From NCBI RefSeq assembly GCF_000025265.1, contig NC_013739.1, forward strand, positions 2,480,001 to 2,544,000: DNA of 64,000 bases, given 5' to 3'. Of the stretch, positions 41,383 through 49,289 are shown in pieces; the first letter of the stretch is position 1, and each line of letters opens with the position of its first letter. The notes under the pieces were generated by a model, which saw nothing but the letters and a program-made list of their open reading frames with translations, ran no database searches and was not told where the DNA came from. This DNA is from Conexibacter woesei DSM 14684. GTDB lineage: Bacteria; Actinomycetota; Thermoleophilia; Solirubrobacterales; Solirubrobacteraceae. A program made the position numbers and the translations under genes.

Positions 41383-42927
41383 GTGCGCACCCGCTGCTCC
41401 GCGGTCGCGACCGCGGCCCTCGCCGCCGTGGTGCTGCTGGCGCTCGCCGGCTGCGGCTCACGCGGCGCCGACGGCGGCGACGGCCTGCGCGTCGTGACGA
41501 CGACCGAGATCCTCGCCGACCTCGTGCGCGAGGTCGGCGGCACGCGCGTCCAGGTCAGCTCGCTGGTGCCGGCCGGCGGCGATCCGCACTCCTACGAGCC
41601 GACGCCGGTCGACGCGCGCAAGGTCGCCGAGGCCGGCGTCACGTTCACCAACCACCTGCTGCTGGAGGAGCACGCGCTGATCAAGACGATCGACGCCAAT
41701 GCGCCCGGCGACGCGCCCAACGTCTCGCTCGCCGAGGCGTCCGAGGCGTACGGCGCGCACGTGATCCCGCTCGTCGAGGACCTCGGGCTCGACGTGCTGT
41801 GGCTCGGGCTGCGGGTGCGCGGGGACGGGAAGGCGCGCGGCGCCGCGCGTTCCTCCGACGTCGTGCTGCGCGCGACGCGGCACGACGGGCCCGGCCGGCT
41901 GGTCGCGTACGTGACCGGCGCGCTCGGCGAGGTCGACGTCCTGTTCGACTCCGGCGACGGGCATACGCGCGACGACACCGCGGTGCTGCCGCCCGCCGCG
42001 CACACGCACCTCAACTGGGCGTTCACCCGCCCCGGCATCCATCGCCTGACGCTCACGGCCCACCTGCGCAACGCCGGCGGACCGGAGCGGCCGGTCGGCA
42101 CGGCGACGTTCACGTTCGCGGTCGGCGCCGACGCGGACCGCGTCGCGGACGCCGGCGGTGGCGACCTGACAGTCCTCGACGGCGGGCACGCCGATCTCAC
42201 CGTCGACCTCGATCGCGGCACGCTCTACGCGTTCAGCAGCGACGGCGGCGAGCGGCAGCGCGTCGTGGCCGCCCGCGACGCGCTGATCGAGGTGCCGGAG
42301 CAGGCGCGGGAGACGATCCCCGACGACGAGCGCTTCGCCGCCGTCGGCCGGCCGGGCGAGCAGGTCCACCAGCTGCCGCAGGCGGTGCTGGGGAGACACG
42401 TCCACGGGGAGATCGACCCGCACCTGTGGCAGGACGCCCGCAACGCCGCCGCCTATGTGCAGCTGATCCGCGACACGCTGCAGCGCGCGGACCCGGGCGG
42501 CCGCGCCGTCTACGCGCGCAACGCCGCCGCCTACCTCGGCGAGCTGGAAGCGCTCGACGACTACCTGCGCGCGCAGGTCTCCGCGATCCCGCCGGCGCGG
42601 CGCCAGCTGATCACGACGCACGACGCCTTCGGCTACCTCGCCGAGGCGTACGACCTGACGGTCGCCGGCTTCGTCGTGCCGAACCCCGCGCAGGAGCCGA
42701 GCGCCGCGCAGGTCCGGCGGCTGACCGAGACGATCGCGCGGCTGCGCGTCGGCGCGGTCTTCATGGAGCCGAGCCTGCGGCAGCGCGCGACGGTCCTGAC
42801 GCAGGTCGCGCGGGACCGCGGGGTGCGCGTCTGCAAGCTCTACGGCGACGCGTTCGACGACGCGGCCCGCTCCTACGTCGCGATGATGCGGCACAACGCG
42901 CGCGAGCTGCGCCGGTGCCTGACATGA
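41383..42927 (+). CDS. Zinc-type ABC binding lipoprotein (ZnuA/TroA) with inserted anchor-M domain
   Basis: 514 residues with lipobox LALAGC (Cys24). The N-terminal TroA half is VTTTEILADLVREVGG...GGDPHSYEPTP with a metal His. An inserted choice-of-anchor M domain (about 140-245) has AHTHLNWAFTRPGIHRLTLTAH. The TroA half then resumes with HVHGEIDPHLWQDARNA, TTHDAFGYLAEAY and VFMEPSLRQ. This split architecture matches the anchored-repeat ABC binding proteins of actinobacteria. It starts at GTG 41383, two bases after the previous stop. It probably captures Zn and delivers it to the permease at 43717. Confidence 0.85.
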   Translation: MRTRCSAVATAALAAVVLLALAGCGSRGADGGDGLRVVTTTEILADLVREVGGTRVQVSSLVPAGGDPHSYEPTPVDARKVAEAGVTFTNHLLLEEHALIKTIDANAPGDAPNVSLAEASEAYGAHVIPLVEDLGLDVLWLGLRVRGDGKARGAARSSDVVLRATRHDGPGRLVAYVTGALGEVDVLFDSGDGHTRDDTAVLPPAAHTHLNWAFTRPGIHRLTLTAHLRNAGGPERPVGTATFTFAVGADADRVADAGGGDLTVLDGGHADLTVDLDRGTLYAFSSDGGERQRVVAARDALIEVPEQARETIPDDERFAAVGRPGEQVHQLPQAVLGRHVHGEIDPHLWQDARNAAAYVQLIRDTLQRADPGGRAVYARNAAAYLGELEALDDYLRAQVSAIPPARRQLITTHDAFGYLAEAYDLTVAGFVVPNPAQEPSAAQVRRLTETIARLRVGAVFMEPSLRQRATVLTQVARDRGVRVCKLYGDAFDDAARSYVAMMRHNARELRRCLT

Positions 42928-42968
42928 GCGCGCCGGTGCCTCGCACGAGCGCGGCGGCGCCCGCATGA
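42924..42968 (+). CDS. Possible 14-residue coupling ORF between binding protein and ATPase
   Basis: Encodes MSAPVPRTSAAAPA. Its ATG overlaps the binding-protein stop (ATGA) and its TGA overlaps the ATPase start (ATGA). The start ATGAGCGCGCCG is repeated exactly at the ATPase start 41 bases later. This looks like a duplicated initiation region that now relays ribosomes. It may have no product function. Confidence 0.35.
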   Translation: MSAPVPRTSAAAPA

Positions 42969-43720
42969 GCGCGCCGCCGCTGCTCGCGGTCGACGGGCTG
43001 ACCGTCGCGCTCGGCGGGCGGACCGTGCTGGACCGCGTCGACCTGCGCGTCGGCGCCGGCGAGCTGGTCGGCCTGATCGGCCCCAACGGCGCGGGCAAGA
43101 CGACGCTGCTGCGGGCCGTGCTCGCGCTGATCCCGATCGCGGCCGGCCGGATCGCGCTCGCCGGCGTCGCGCCCGAGCGATCGCGCGGGACGATCGGCTA
43201 CGTCCCGCAGCGGCACGAGTTCGCGTGGGACTTCCCGGTCGACGTCGGGCAGGCCGTGATGAGCGGCCGCGCGCACCGCGTCGGCTGGCTGCGCCGCCCG
43301 GCGCGCGAGGACCGCGCGGCGGTCGAGGAGGCGCTGGAGCGGGTGCGGATGAGCGACCTGCGCAAGCGACCGATCGGCGAGCTGTCGGGCGGCCAGCGCC
43401 AGCGCGTGCTCGTCGCGCGGGCGCTCGCGCTGCGGCCGCCGCTGCTGCTGCTCGACGAGCCGTTCACCGGCCTCGACGTGCCGACCCAGGAGCTGCTGTC
43501 CGAGCTGTTCGGCGCGCTGCGCGACGACGGCGTGGCGCTCGTCACGACGACGCACGACCTGCCGGCGGCGGCCGCGCTGTGCGGGCGCCTGTGCCTGCTG
43601 AACCGGACCGTCGTCGCCGACGGGCCGCCGGCGGAGCTGCGCGATCCGGCGATCTGGCTGCGCGCGTTCGGCGTCGCGCAGGCGGACGGCCTGCTGCATT
43701 CGCTCGGGGTCGCGCCGTGA
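42965..43720 (+). CDS. Zinc-type ABC transporter ATPase (ZnuC/AztA-like)
   Basis: 251-residue single ATPase. The Walker A is GPNGAGKTTLL (near residue 40), the Q-loop is in GYVPQRHEFAWDFP, the signature LSGGQRQRVLVARA, the Walker B LLLLDEPFTGLD and the H-loop TTTHDLP. The sequence GYVPQR and the DFPVDVGQAVMSGR stretch are usual in metal-chelate (Zn/Mn) ABC systems. It overlaps the permease start by GTGA. Confidence 0.9.
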   Translation: MSAPPLLAVDGLTVALGGRTVLDRVDLRVGAGELVGLIGPNGAGKTTLLRAVLALIPIAAGRIALAGVAPERSRGTIGYVPQRHEFAWDFPVDVGQAVMSGRAHRVGWLRRPAREDRAAVEEALERVRMSDLRKRPIGELSGGQRQRVLVARALALRPPLLLLDEPFTGLDVPTQELLSELFGALRDDGVALVTTTHDLPAAAALCGRLCLLNRTVVADGPPAELRDPAIWLRAFGVAQADGLLHSLGVAP

Positions 43721-44559
43721 GCGCCGCGGTCGACTGGCTGAGCGCGCCGTGGGAGCACGTCTTCATGCAGCGCGCCTTCCTCGTCGCGGTCATCTGCGGC
43801 GTCGTCTGCGGTGTGATCGGCTGCTTCGTCGTGCTGCGCGGGATGGCGTTCATCGGCGACACGGTCGCGCACGCGGTCTTCCCAGGTGTCGCGATCGCGT
43901 TCGTGCTCGGCGTCGACTTCGTGCTCGGCGGCGCGCTCGCCGGACTGCTGACGGCGCTCCTGATCACGGTCGTCTCGCAGAACCGGCGGCTGCGCGAGGA
44001 CACCGTGATCGGCGTCTTCTTCGCGGCGGCGTTCAGCCTCGGGATCGTCGTGCTGAGCAGCGCGCCCGGCTACAGCGGCTCGCTCGAGTCGTTCCTGTTC
44101 GGGCAGATCCTCGGGATCTCCGACGGCGATGTGCGCGCGGTCGCGGCGACCGGCGCCGGCCTGCTGGCGGCGGCGTTCGCGCTGCGCAAGGAGCTGGTCG
44201 CGGTCAGCCTCGATCGCGAGAGCGCTCGCGCGGCCGGCCTGCCGGTCTTCCGGCTCGACATGGCGCTGTACGCGATGGTGACGGCGGCGATCGTGATCTC
44301 GCTGCAGGCCGTCGGCAACGTCCTCGTGCTCGCGCTGCTGATCACGCCCGCCGCGTGCGCGCGGCTGCTGACCGACCGGCTCGGCGCGATGCTGCTGCTC
44401 GCGCCCGCGATCGGCGCGCTCTGCTCGCTCGCCGGCCTCTACCTGTCGTACGAGCTGGGCCTCGCGGCCGGCGGGCTGATCGTGCTCGTCGCGACCGGCG
44501 TGTTCGTCGCCTGCTGGCTGCTCGCTCCGCGCCACGGTCTGCTGCGGCGGGGCCGATGA
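43717..44559 (+). CDS. Zinc-type ABC transporter permease (ZnuB/AztB-like)
   Basis: 280-residue ABC-3 family permease with about eight TM segments. Typical motifs are FMQRAFLVAVICGVVCGVIGCFVVLRGMAFIGDTVAHAVFPGVA (residues 16-59) and ALLITPAACARLLTDRL. It is the last gene of the zinc operon aligned with the divergent aztD-like gene. Confidence 0.9.
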   Translation: MSAAVDWLSAPWEHVFMQRAFLVAVICGVVCGVIGCFVVLRGMAFIGDTVAHAVFPGVAIAFVLGVDFVLGGALAGLLTALLITVVSQNRRLREDTVIGVFFAAAFSLGIVVLSSAPGYSGSLESFLFGQILGISDGDVRAVAATGAGLLAAAFALRKELVAVSLDRESARAAGLPVFRLDMALYAMVTAAIVISLQAVGNVLVLALLITPAACARLLTDRLGAMLLLAPAIGALCSLAGLYLSYELGLAAGGLIVLVATGVFVACWLLAPRHGLLRRGR

Positions 44560-44672
44560 GGCGAGCGGAAGCAGGAGGGCACGGCGGCTGGGTCGACGGC
44601 GGTCCGCGCGCGCGGATTCAGCTCGGGCCGTCGGACCTCGTGTCGGAGTTCGCGCCCGGCGATGCCGTGCGT

Positions 44673-44697
44673 ATTTGGTCCTTCTACTTGACCAAAT
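44673..44697. promoter_or_regulatory. Inverted repeat in the ferredoxin/FprA promoter region
   Basis: ATTTGGTC (44673-44680) and GACCAAAT (44690-44697) with a nine-base spacer. The arms are perfect and AT-rich, in the 240-base gap before the ferredoxin gene. TGGTC/GACCA half-sites are common for GntR-type regulators. The rest of the gap (44560-44799) shows nothing else convincing. Confidence 0.5.
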
Positions 44698-44799
44698 TGG
44701 AACGCTTCAATATGATCGCCAGATCGAGCGTCTCGCGGGTGCCGCCGCTGCGCCCACGGCGATGCGCCGATCAGCTCTGTACCGCTGGCCGGAGGACCA

Positions 44800-45069
44800 A
44801 TGGCCTACGTGATCAATCAATCGTGCATCGGGACGAAGGACGCCTCGTGCGTGGAGGTCTGCCCGGTCGACTGCATCCACCCGACGCCGAACGAACCCGG
44901 ATTCGACGAGACGGATCAGCTCTACATCAATCCGGAGGAGTGCATCGACTGCGACGCCTGTTTCGAACAGTGCCCGGTCAACGCCATCACGCCGGACGAT
45001 CTGGTCCCGGAGAAGTGGCCCGACGCGGTCGAGCGCAACGCGGCCTTCTTCCAGCAGACCGGGCGTTGA
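44800..45069 (+). CDS. 7Fe-8S ferredoxin (FdxA/FdxC type)
   Basis: 89-residue ferredoxin. The first cluster ligands CIGTKDASCVEVCPVDC (Cys9, 17, 21) lack one Cys of a 4Fe cluster, giving a [3Fe-4S] site. The second set CIDCDACFEQCPV gives a [4Fe-4S] site. It begins MAYVINQSCIGTKD, as actinobacterial FdxA/FdxC do. GGAGGA precedes the ATG closely. It overlaps the FprA gene, its reductase. Confidence 0.92.
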   Translation: MAYVINQSCIGTKDASCVEVCPVDCIHPTPNEPGFDETDQLYINPEECIDCDACFEQCPVNAITPDDLVPEKWPDAVERNAAFFQQTGR

Positions 45070-46505
45070 TGAGCGACGGGTCGGAGGTGCGGCGACCTTC
45101 GGCCGGCACCGCGGAACGTCCGTTGCGCGTCGCGGTCGTCGGCTCCGGCCCGGCCGGCTTCTACGCCGCCGGTCAGCTGCTCGCAAACAGCGCGCTCACG
45201 GCGGAGGTCGACGTGTACGAACGGCTCGCGACGCCGTGGGGCCTGGTGCGGGCCGGCGTCGCGCCGGACCATCCGAAGATCAAGTCCGTCACGAGGTTGT
45301 ACGAGAAGACGGCGCGGCTGCCCGGGTTCCGCTTCCACGGCAACGTCGAGATCGGTCGTGACCTGGATCACGAGGAGCTGATCGCCGCGTACCACGCGGT
45401 CGTGTACGCGGTCGGGGCGCCGATCGACCGGCGGACGGGGATCCCGGGGGAGAGCCTGCACGGCTCGCACGCGGCGACCGAGTTCGTCGCGTGGTACAAC
45501 GGCCACCCCGACTACGCCGGCCGCCGGTTCGACCTCAGCTCGAAGCGAGCGGTCGTGATCGGCAACGGCAACGTCGCGCTGGACGTCGCGCGGATGCTCG
45601 TGCTCGACGGCTCCGAGCTGCGCGCGACGGACACGGCTGACCATGCGCTCGAGACGCTCGAAGCGTCGTCGATCGAGGAGGTCGTCGTGCTCGGCCGGCG
45701 CGGGCCGGCGCAAGCCGCGTACACGACACCGGAGCTTCGTGAACTCGGCGAGGCGGCCGACGTCGTGGTCGATCCGGCCGAGGCGGAGCTCGACGCTGCC
45801 TCGCGCGCGCACCTGGAATCCGAGGCGGCCGCCGTGACCGCGAGGCAGAACGTCGAGATCGTCGCCGAGTACGCGCGGCGCGCGGCCGGCAGGCGACGGC
45901 GGATCGTGCTGCGGTTCTGTGCTTCGCCAGTCGAGATCGTCGGGAGCGAGCGGGTCGAGGGCGTGCGGATCGTGCGCAACGAACTGGTCGACACCGGCGA
46001 CGGGCGGCTGTCGGCTCGTCCGACCGCCCGGGAGGAGACGATCGAGTGCGGTCTCGTGCTGCGCTCGATCGGCTATCGCGGCACGCCGATCCCCGGCGTC
46101 CCGTTCGACGAGCGGCGGTCCACGATCCGCAACCGCGGCGGCCGCGTGATCCGAGAGGGCACCGACATGCCGGTGCCCGGTGTCTACACGGCGGGCTGGG
46201 TCAAGCGCGGGCCGTCCGGCGTGATCGGAACGAACAAGAAGTGCGCGCAGGAGACGATCGACCACCTGGTCGACGATCTTCAGGACGGGCTGCTGCCCGA
46301 GCCGACCCGCGAGCCCGGCGCGCTACTCGACTTGCTCGTCAGGCGCGGCGTCACCGTCGTCGACTACGCCGGCTGGGAGCAGATCGACGTGCACGAGCGC
46401 GCAGCCGGAGAGCCGCAGGGCCGACCGCGGGTCAAGCTCGTCCACCGCGAGCAGCAGTTGCAGCACGCTGCGCGGCCACAACACCCTTACAGACCACTGC
46501 ATTGA
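45069..46505 (+). CDS. fprA: Ferredoxin-NADP+ reductase, FprA (adrenodoxin reductase) type
   Basis: 478-residue flavoprotein. The FAD motif is VAVVGSGPAGFYAAGQLL (about residues 21-38), followed by TPWGLVRAGVAPDHPKIKSV and the NADP motif VVIGNGNVALDVARML. The C-terminal AGWVKRGPSGVIGTNK is diagnostic of FprA. It transfers electrons from NADPH to the ferredoxin encoded directly upstream (TGATG overlap), probably for a P450 or other oxygenase; none is in the window. The C-terminal tail after residue 460 is basic and not conserved. Confidence 0.9.
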   Translation: MSDGSEVRRPSAGTAERPLRVAVVGSGPAGFYAAGQLLANSALTAEVDVYERLATPWGLVRAGVAPDHPKIKSVTRLYEKTARLPGFRFHGNVEIGRDLDHEELIAAYHAVVYAVGAPIDRRTGIPGESLHGSHAATEFVAWYNGHPDYAGRRFDLSSKRAVVIGNGNVALDVARMLVLDGSELRATDTADHALETLEASSIEEVVVLGRRGPAQAAYTTPELRELGEAADVVVDPAEAELDAASRAHLESEAAAVTARQNVEIVAEYARRAAGRRRRIVLRFCASPVEIVGSERVEGVRIVRNELVDTGDGRLSARPTAREETIECGLVLRSIGYRGTPIPGVPFDERRSTIRNRGGRVIREGTDMPVPGVYTAGWVKRGPSGVIGTNKKCAQETIDHLVDDLQDGLLPEPTREPGALLDLLVRRGVTVVDYAGWEQIDVHERAAGEPQGRPRVKLVHREQQLQHAARPQHPYRPLH

Positions 46506-46607
46506 GGAGGTCACACCTGGGGGCCGTGCCACGCGTCGCCTCGCGATGGTGCACCTCCCGGCCGGCGGCGGACACTCGCACGCCGCCGAGGCCTGTCGCT
46601 GACCGGA

Positions 46608-47201
46608 TCAGTCGCGCGCCGCTCTGTAGGTGCAGATCAGCACGCCGGTGCTCGTCGTCGCGGTCGAGACGAGCTCGAGCGTGCGTGCGCGGCCGTCGGC
46701 GGGGAAGACGCGCTTGCCGCCGCCGAGCAGGATCGGCTCGACCATCAGCACGTACTCGTCGACGAGGTCGTGCTCGACCAGCTGCGCGGCGAGCGACGCG
46801 CTGCCGATGACCTGGAGTCCGCCGCCGTCGCGAGCGCGCAGCTCCCTGATCGCGCCGATCGCGTCGCCGGCGGGCAGCAGCGTCGAGCGCGACCAGGTCA
46901 GGTCGTCGTCGCCGAGCGTGCGGGACGCGACGTACTTGGGGAGCGCGTTGAGGCGGTCGGAGTAGGGGTCGCCGCCGCGGCTCGGCCAGGCCGCGGCGGC
47001 CGCCTGCCAGGTGCGGCGGCCGAACAGCAGCGCGTCCGTGCGGGCCATCGCGGCGTCCAGGACCGGGCCCATCGCCTCGGGGTCGAAGAACTTCATCGAC
47101 CAGCCGCCGTGGGCGAACCCGCCGTCGGTGTCCTCGCCGGGGCCGCCCGGTGCCTGCACGACGCCGTCGAGGCTCATGAACTCGCTGAGGATGATCTGCA
47201 T
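46608..47201 (-). CDS. Dihydrofolate reductase-family protein (RibD C-terminal type)
   Basis: 197 residues. It begins MQIILSEFMSLDGVVQAPGG, with DALLFGRRTWQ, LQVIGSASLAAQLVEHDLVDEY and EPILLGGGKRVF, which are usual in the YyaP/YwjB-like DHFR-related family. The substrate is unknown; it is not a classical folA. It is a single gene. Confidence 0.85.
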   Translation of the reverse strand: MQIILSEFMSLDGVVQAPGGPGEDTDGGFAHGGWSMKFFDPEAMGPVLDAAMARTDALLFGRRTWQAAAAAWPSRGGDPYSDRLNALPKYVASRTLGDDDLTWSRSTLLPAGDAIGAIRELRARDGGGLQVIGSASLAAQLVEHDLVDEYVLMVEPILLGGGKRVFPADGRARTLELVSTATTSTGVLICTYRAARD

Positions 47202-47280
47202 CGCCGTTCCTTCGATCGGTTGCTCACAAGGGTGTTCCCTGTCTCTACGACCACGACGAAGCAGTTCGGGCGAAATCGAC

Positions 47281-47310
47281 CGAGCGTCTACGCTGGCGCG
47301 TAGACGCTCG
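47281..47310. terminator. Hairpin terminator of the FG-GAP operon
   Basis: Perfect 13-base arms CGAGCGTCTACGC (47281-47293) and its complement (47298-47310) with the loop TGGC. It lies just after the stop of the FG-GAP gene (minus strand). Confidence 0.8.
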
Positions 47311-47315
47311 CATCG

Positions 47316-49289
47316 TCAGCGTCGTGCTGTCACGGTGACGCGCGCGCTGACCGGACGGGTGCCGGACGCCTTCGCGGTGAATGTCACGGTGAAGCTGCGG
47401 CCACGGCGGGCCGTCTTCGCGAGCGTGACGGTGAACGTCCGGCGCGCGCTGCGGCCGGCCGCGACGGTGCCGAGCCGGACGCAGCGGCCGGCGGCGAGCT
47501 GCCGTGCGCTCGTGCGAGGGCAGAGCGTCACCTTCTTGGCGGCCGCGCGGCCCGTGTTGCGGACCGTCACGGCAAGCCGCAGCCGCTTGCCGGGCGCGAG
47601 TGCGGCGCGCGCCGGCCGCGCGGCCAGCTTCAGCGCCGCGCCGCGACCGGTCGACCCGCCGCCGGAGCCGCCGCCCGCGCCACCTCTGCCGCCGCCGCCC
47701 GAGTCGCCACCGCCGCCGCCCGAGCCGCCACCGCTCCCGCCGCCGTCCCCGCCGCCGGGCGCGGGCGTGGCGGTCGCGGTCAGGGCGACCGTCGTCAGCG
47801 GCGTGCCGGGCGCGTCAGAGGCGATCTGGAGCGTCGCGCTGCGGGGACCGGCGGTGCGCGGGGTGAACGTGACGGCGACGTCGCAGTGCCCGCCGGCGGG
47901 GATCGGCCGGTCGCTGCAGCCGCTCGCGGCGAAGTCGGCGGCGTCGGCACCGGCGACCGCCAGGGATCCGATCCGCAGCCCGTGGTCGCCCGGGTTGGCG
48001 ACGCGCACGGTTGCGCTCGCCGCCGGTCCGCCGGCCTGGTGGGAGCCGAGGTCGAGCGCGGGCGCGACGGCGATCGCCGGCTCGCCGTCGTTGGAAAGCA
48101 CGAACAGTCGCGAGGGCGACGACACGCTCGTCGAGAGGACGTCGAGTCGGCCGTCGCCGTCGAGGTCGGCGATCGCTCCGGCGTTGAGATTCGCAGCCGT
48201 TCCGATCGGCTCCATCGCACTCGACAGGAGCCGCCCCGCGCCGTCGCCGAGCAGCGGCCAGACGCCCGCGCTCTCGCCGAGCGGGAGGGCGGCGTCGAGC
48301 CGGCCGTCACCGTCGAGGTCGCCGAGCGGCAGCGCGAACGGGGTCGCCGGGTTGAGCGTGGGAGGGCTCGCGAACGAGCCGGCCGGACCGACGCGGAAGC
48401 TGCCGTCGCCGTTGCCGAGCAGCACGCCGGCCGTCACCGTCTTGTCGCTCCCGCCCGGCGGGTAGACCGGCGAGACGAGGTCGAGCCGGCCGTCGCCGTC
48501 GAGGTCGCCGGCGCTCAGCGCGAACGTGCCGGAGCCGATCGCGTACGGGCTGCCCGCGGCTCTCGCGAAGCCGCCCGCGCCGTCGCCGCGCAGGACCGTG
48601 ACGATGCCGCCGGGTGCGAAGACGTGCGCGACGGCGGCGTCGAGCCGGCCGTCGCCGTCGAAGTCGCGGACCGCGATCGCGCTCGGATACTGGCCGTCGA
48701 GCGGGACGACCGCGCCGAGCGGCGCGCCGAACGTGCCGTCGCGCGCTCCCCGCCGGACGACCAGCCGCGGCCCGAGTGGCGTCTCCAGCGGCAGCGCGAG
48801 GTCGAGCGCGCCGTCGCCGTCGAGGTCGGCGAGTCCGAAGCCGCCGGGGTATCCGGCGACCGGGACGGTGCTCGTCGGTCCGAAGCCGCCGTGACCGTCG
48901 CCGAGCAGGACGGCGACCGTCGCGCCGGCGGCGCGGGCCTGCAGCGCCACAACGTCGGCGTGGCCGTCGCGGTTCACGTCGGCGACGCGCAGCGGGCCGG
49001 CGTCGCTGCTGCCGAGCGCGCGCGGGCTGCCGGCGGCGTGGACGTAGCCGCCGCTGCCGTCGCGCAGCAGGATCGAGAGGTCGCCCGACTGGAGCGAGAC
49101 CGCGATGTCGGTCCGCCCGTTCTCGTCGAAGTCGCCGACCGCGAGCCCGCTCTCGCTCCCGTGTCCCGAGCCGGGCAGCGGGATCGCGCTTCTCGTGAAC
49201 GTGACGGCCTGCGCGGACGCGGCGAGGCCGAGCGGAAGGACGAGTGCGAGCAGGCCGGCGGCGAGCGCGCGCGACGGTGACGCCTTCAT
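47316..49289 (-). CDS. Secreted FG-GAP/VCBS repeat protein
   Basis: 657 residues with a signal peptide ending ASAQA. About seven FG-GAP repeats with calcium-binding DxDGDGRLD cores (for example VRDFDGDGRLDAAV, GDLDGDGRLDLVS) form a predicted beta-propeller over residues 35-390. An ASPM/HYDIN-like Ig domain follows (about 395-500). Next come a Gly/Ser linker of about 45 residues and a C-terminal beta-sandwich (VRNTGRAAAKKVTLCPR). It is probably an extracellular or wall-associated adhesion or binding protein. It overlaps the upstream gene by ATGA. Confidence 0.83.
   Translation of the reverse strand: MKASPSRALAAGLLALVLPLGLAASAQAVTFTRSAIPLPGSGHGSESGLAVGDFDENGRTDIAVSLQSGDLSILLRDGSGGYVHAAGSPRALGSSDAGPLRVADVNRDGHADVVALQARAAGATVAVLLGDGHGGFGPTSTVPVAGYPGGFGLADLDGDGALDLALPLETPLGPRLVVRRGARDGTFGAPLGAVVPLDGQYPSAIAVRDFDGDGRLDAAVAHVFAPGGIVTVLRGDGAGGFARAAGSPYAIGSGTFALSAGDLDGDGRLDLVSPVYPPGGSDKTVTAGVLLGNGDGSFRVGPAGSFASPPTLNPATPFALPLGDLDGDGRLDAALPLGESAGVWPLLGDGAGRLLSSAMEPIGTAANLNAGAIADLDGDGRLDVLSTSVSSPSRLFVLSNDGEPAIAVAPALDLGSHQAGGPAASATVRVANPGDHGLRIGSLAVAGADAADFAASGCSDRPIPAGGHCDVAVTFTPRTAGPRSATLQIASDAPGTPLTTVALTATATPAPGGGDGGGSGGGSGGGGGDSGGGGRGGAGGGSGGGSTGRGAALKLAARPARAALAPGKRLRLAVTVRNTGRAAAKKVTLCPRTSARQLAAGRCVRLGTVAAGRSARRTFTVTLAKTARRGRSFTVTFTAKASGTRPVSARVTVTARR

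Noticed and set aside
44560-44799. A frame open from the permease end into the fprA frame
   Set aside because: No Shine-Dalgarno, no family pattern, and the ferredoxin gene on the same strand in another frame explains the region after 44800.
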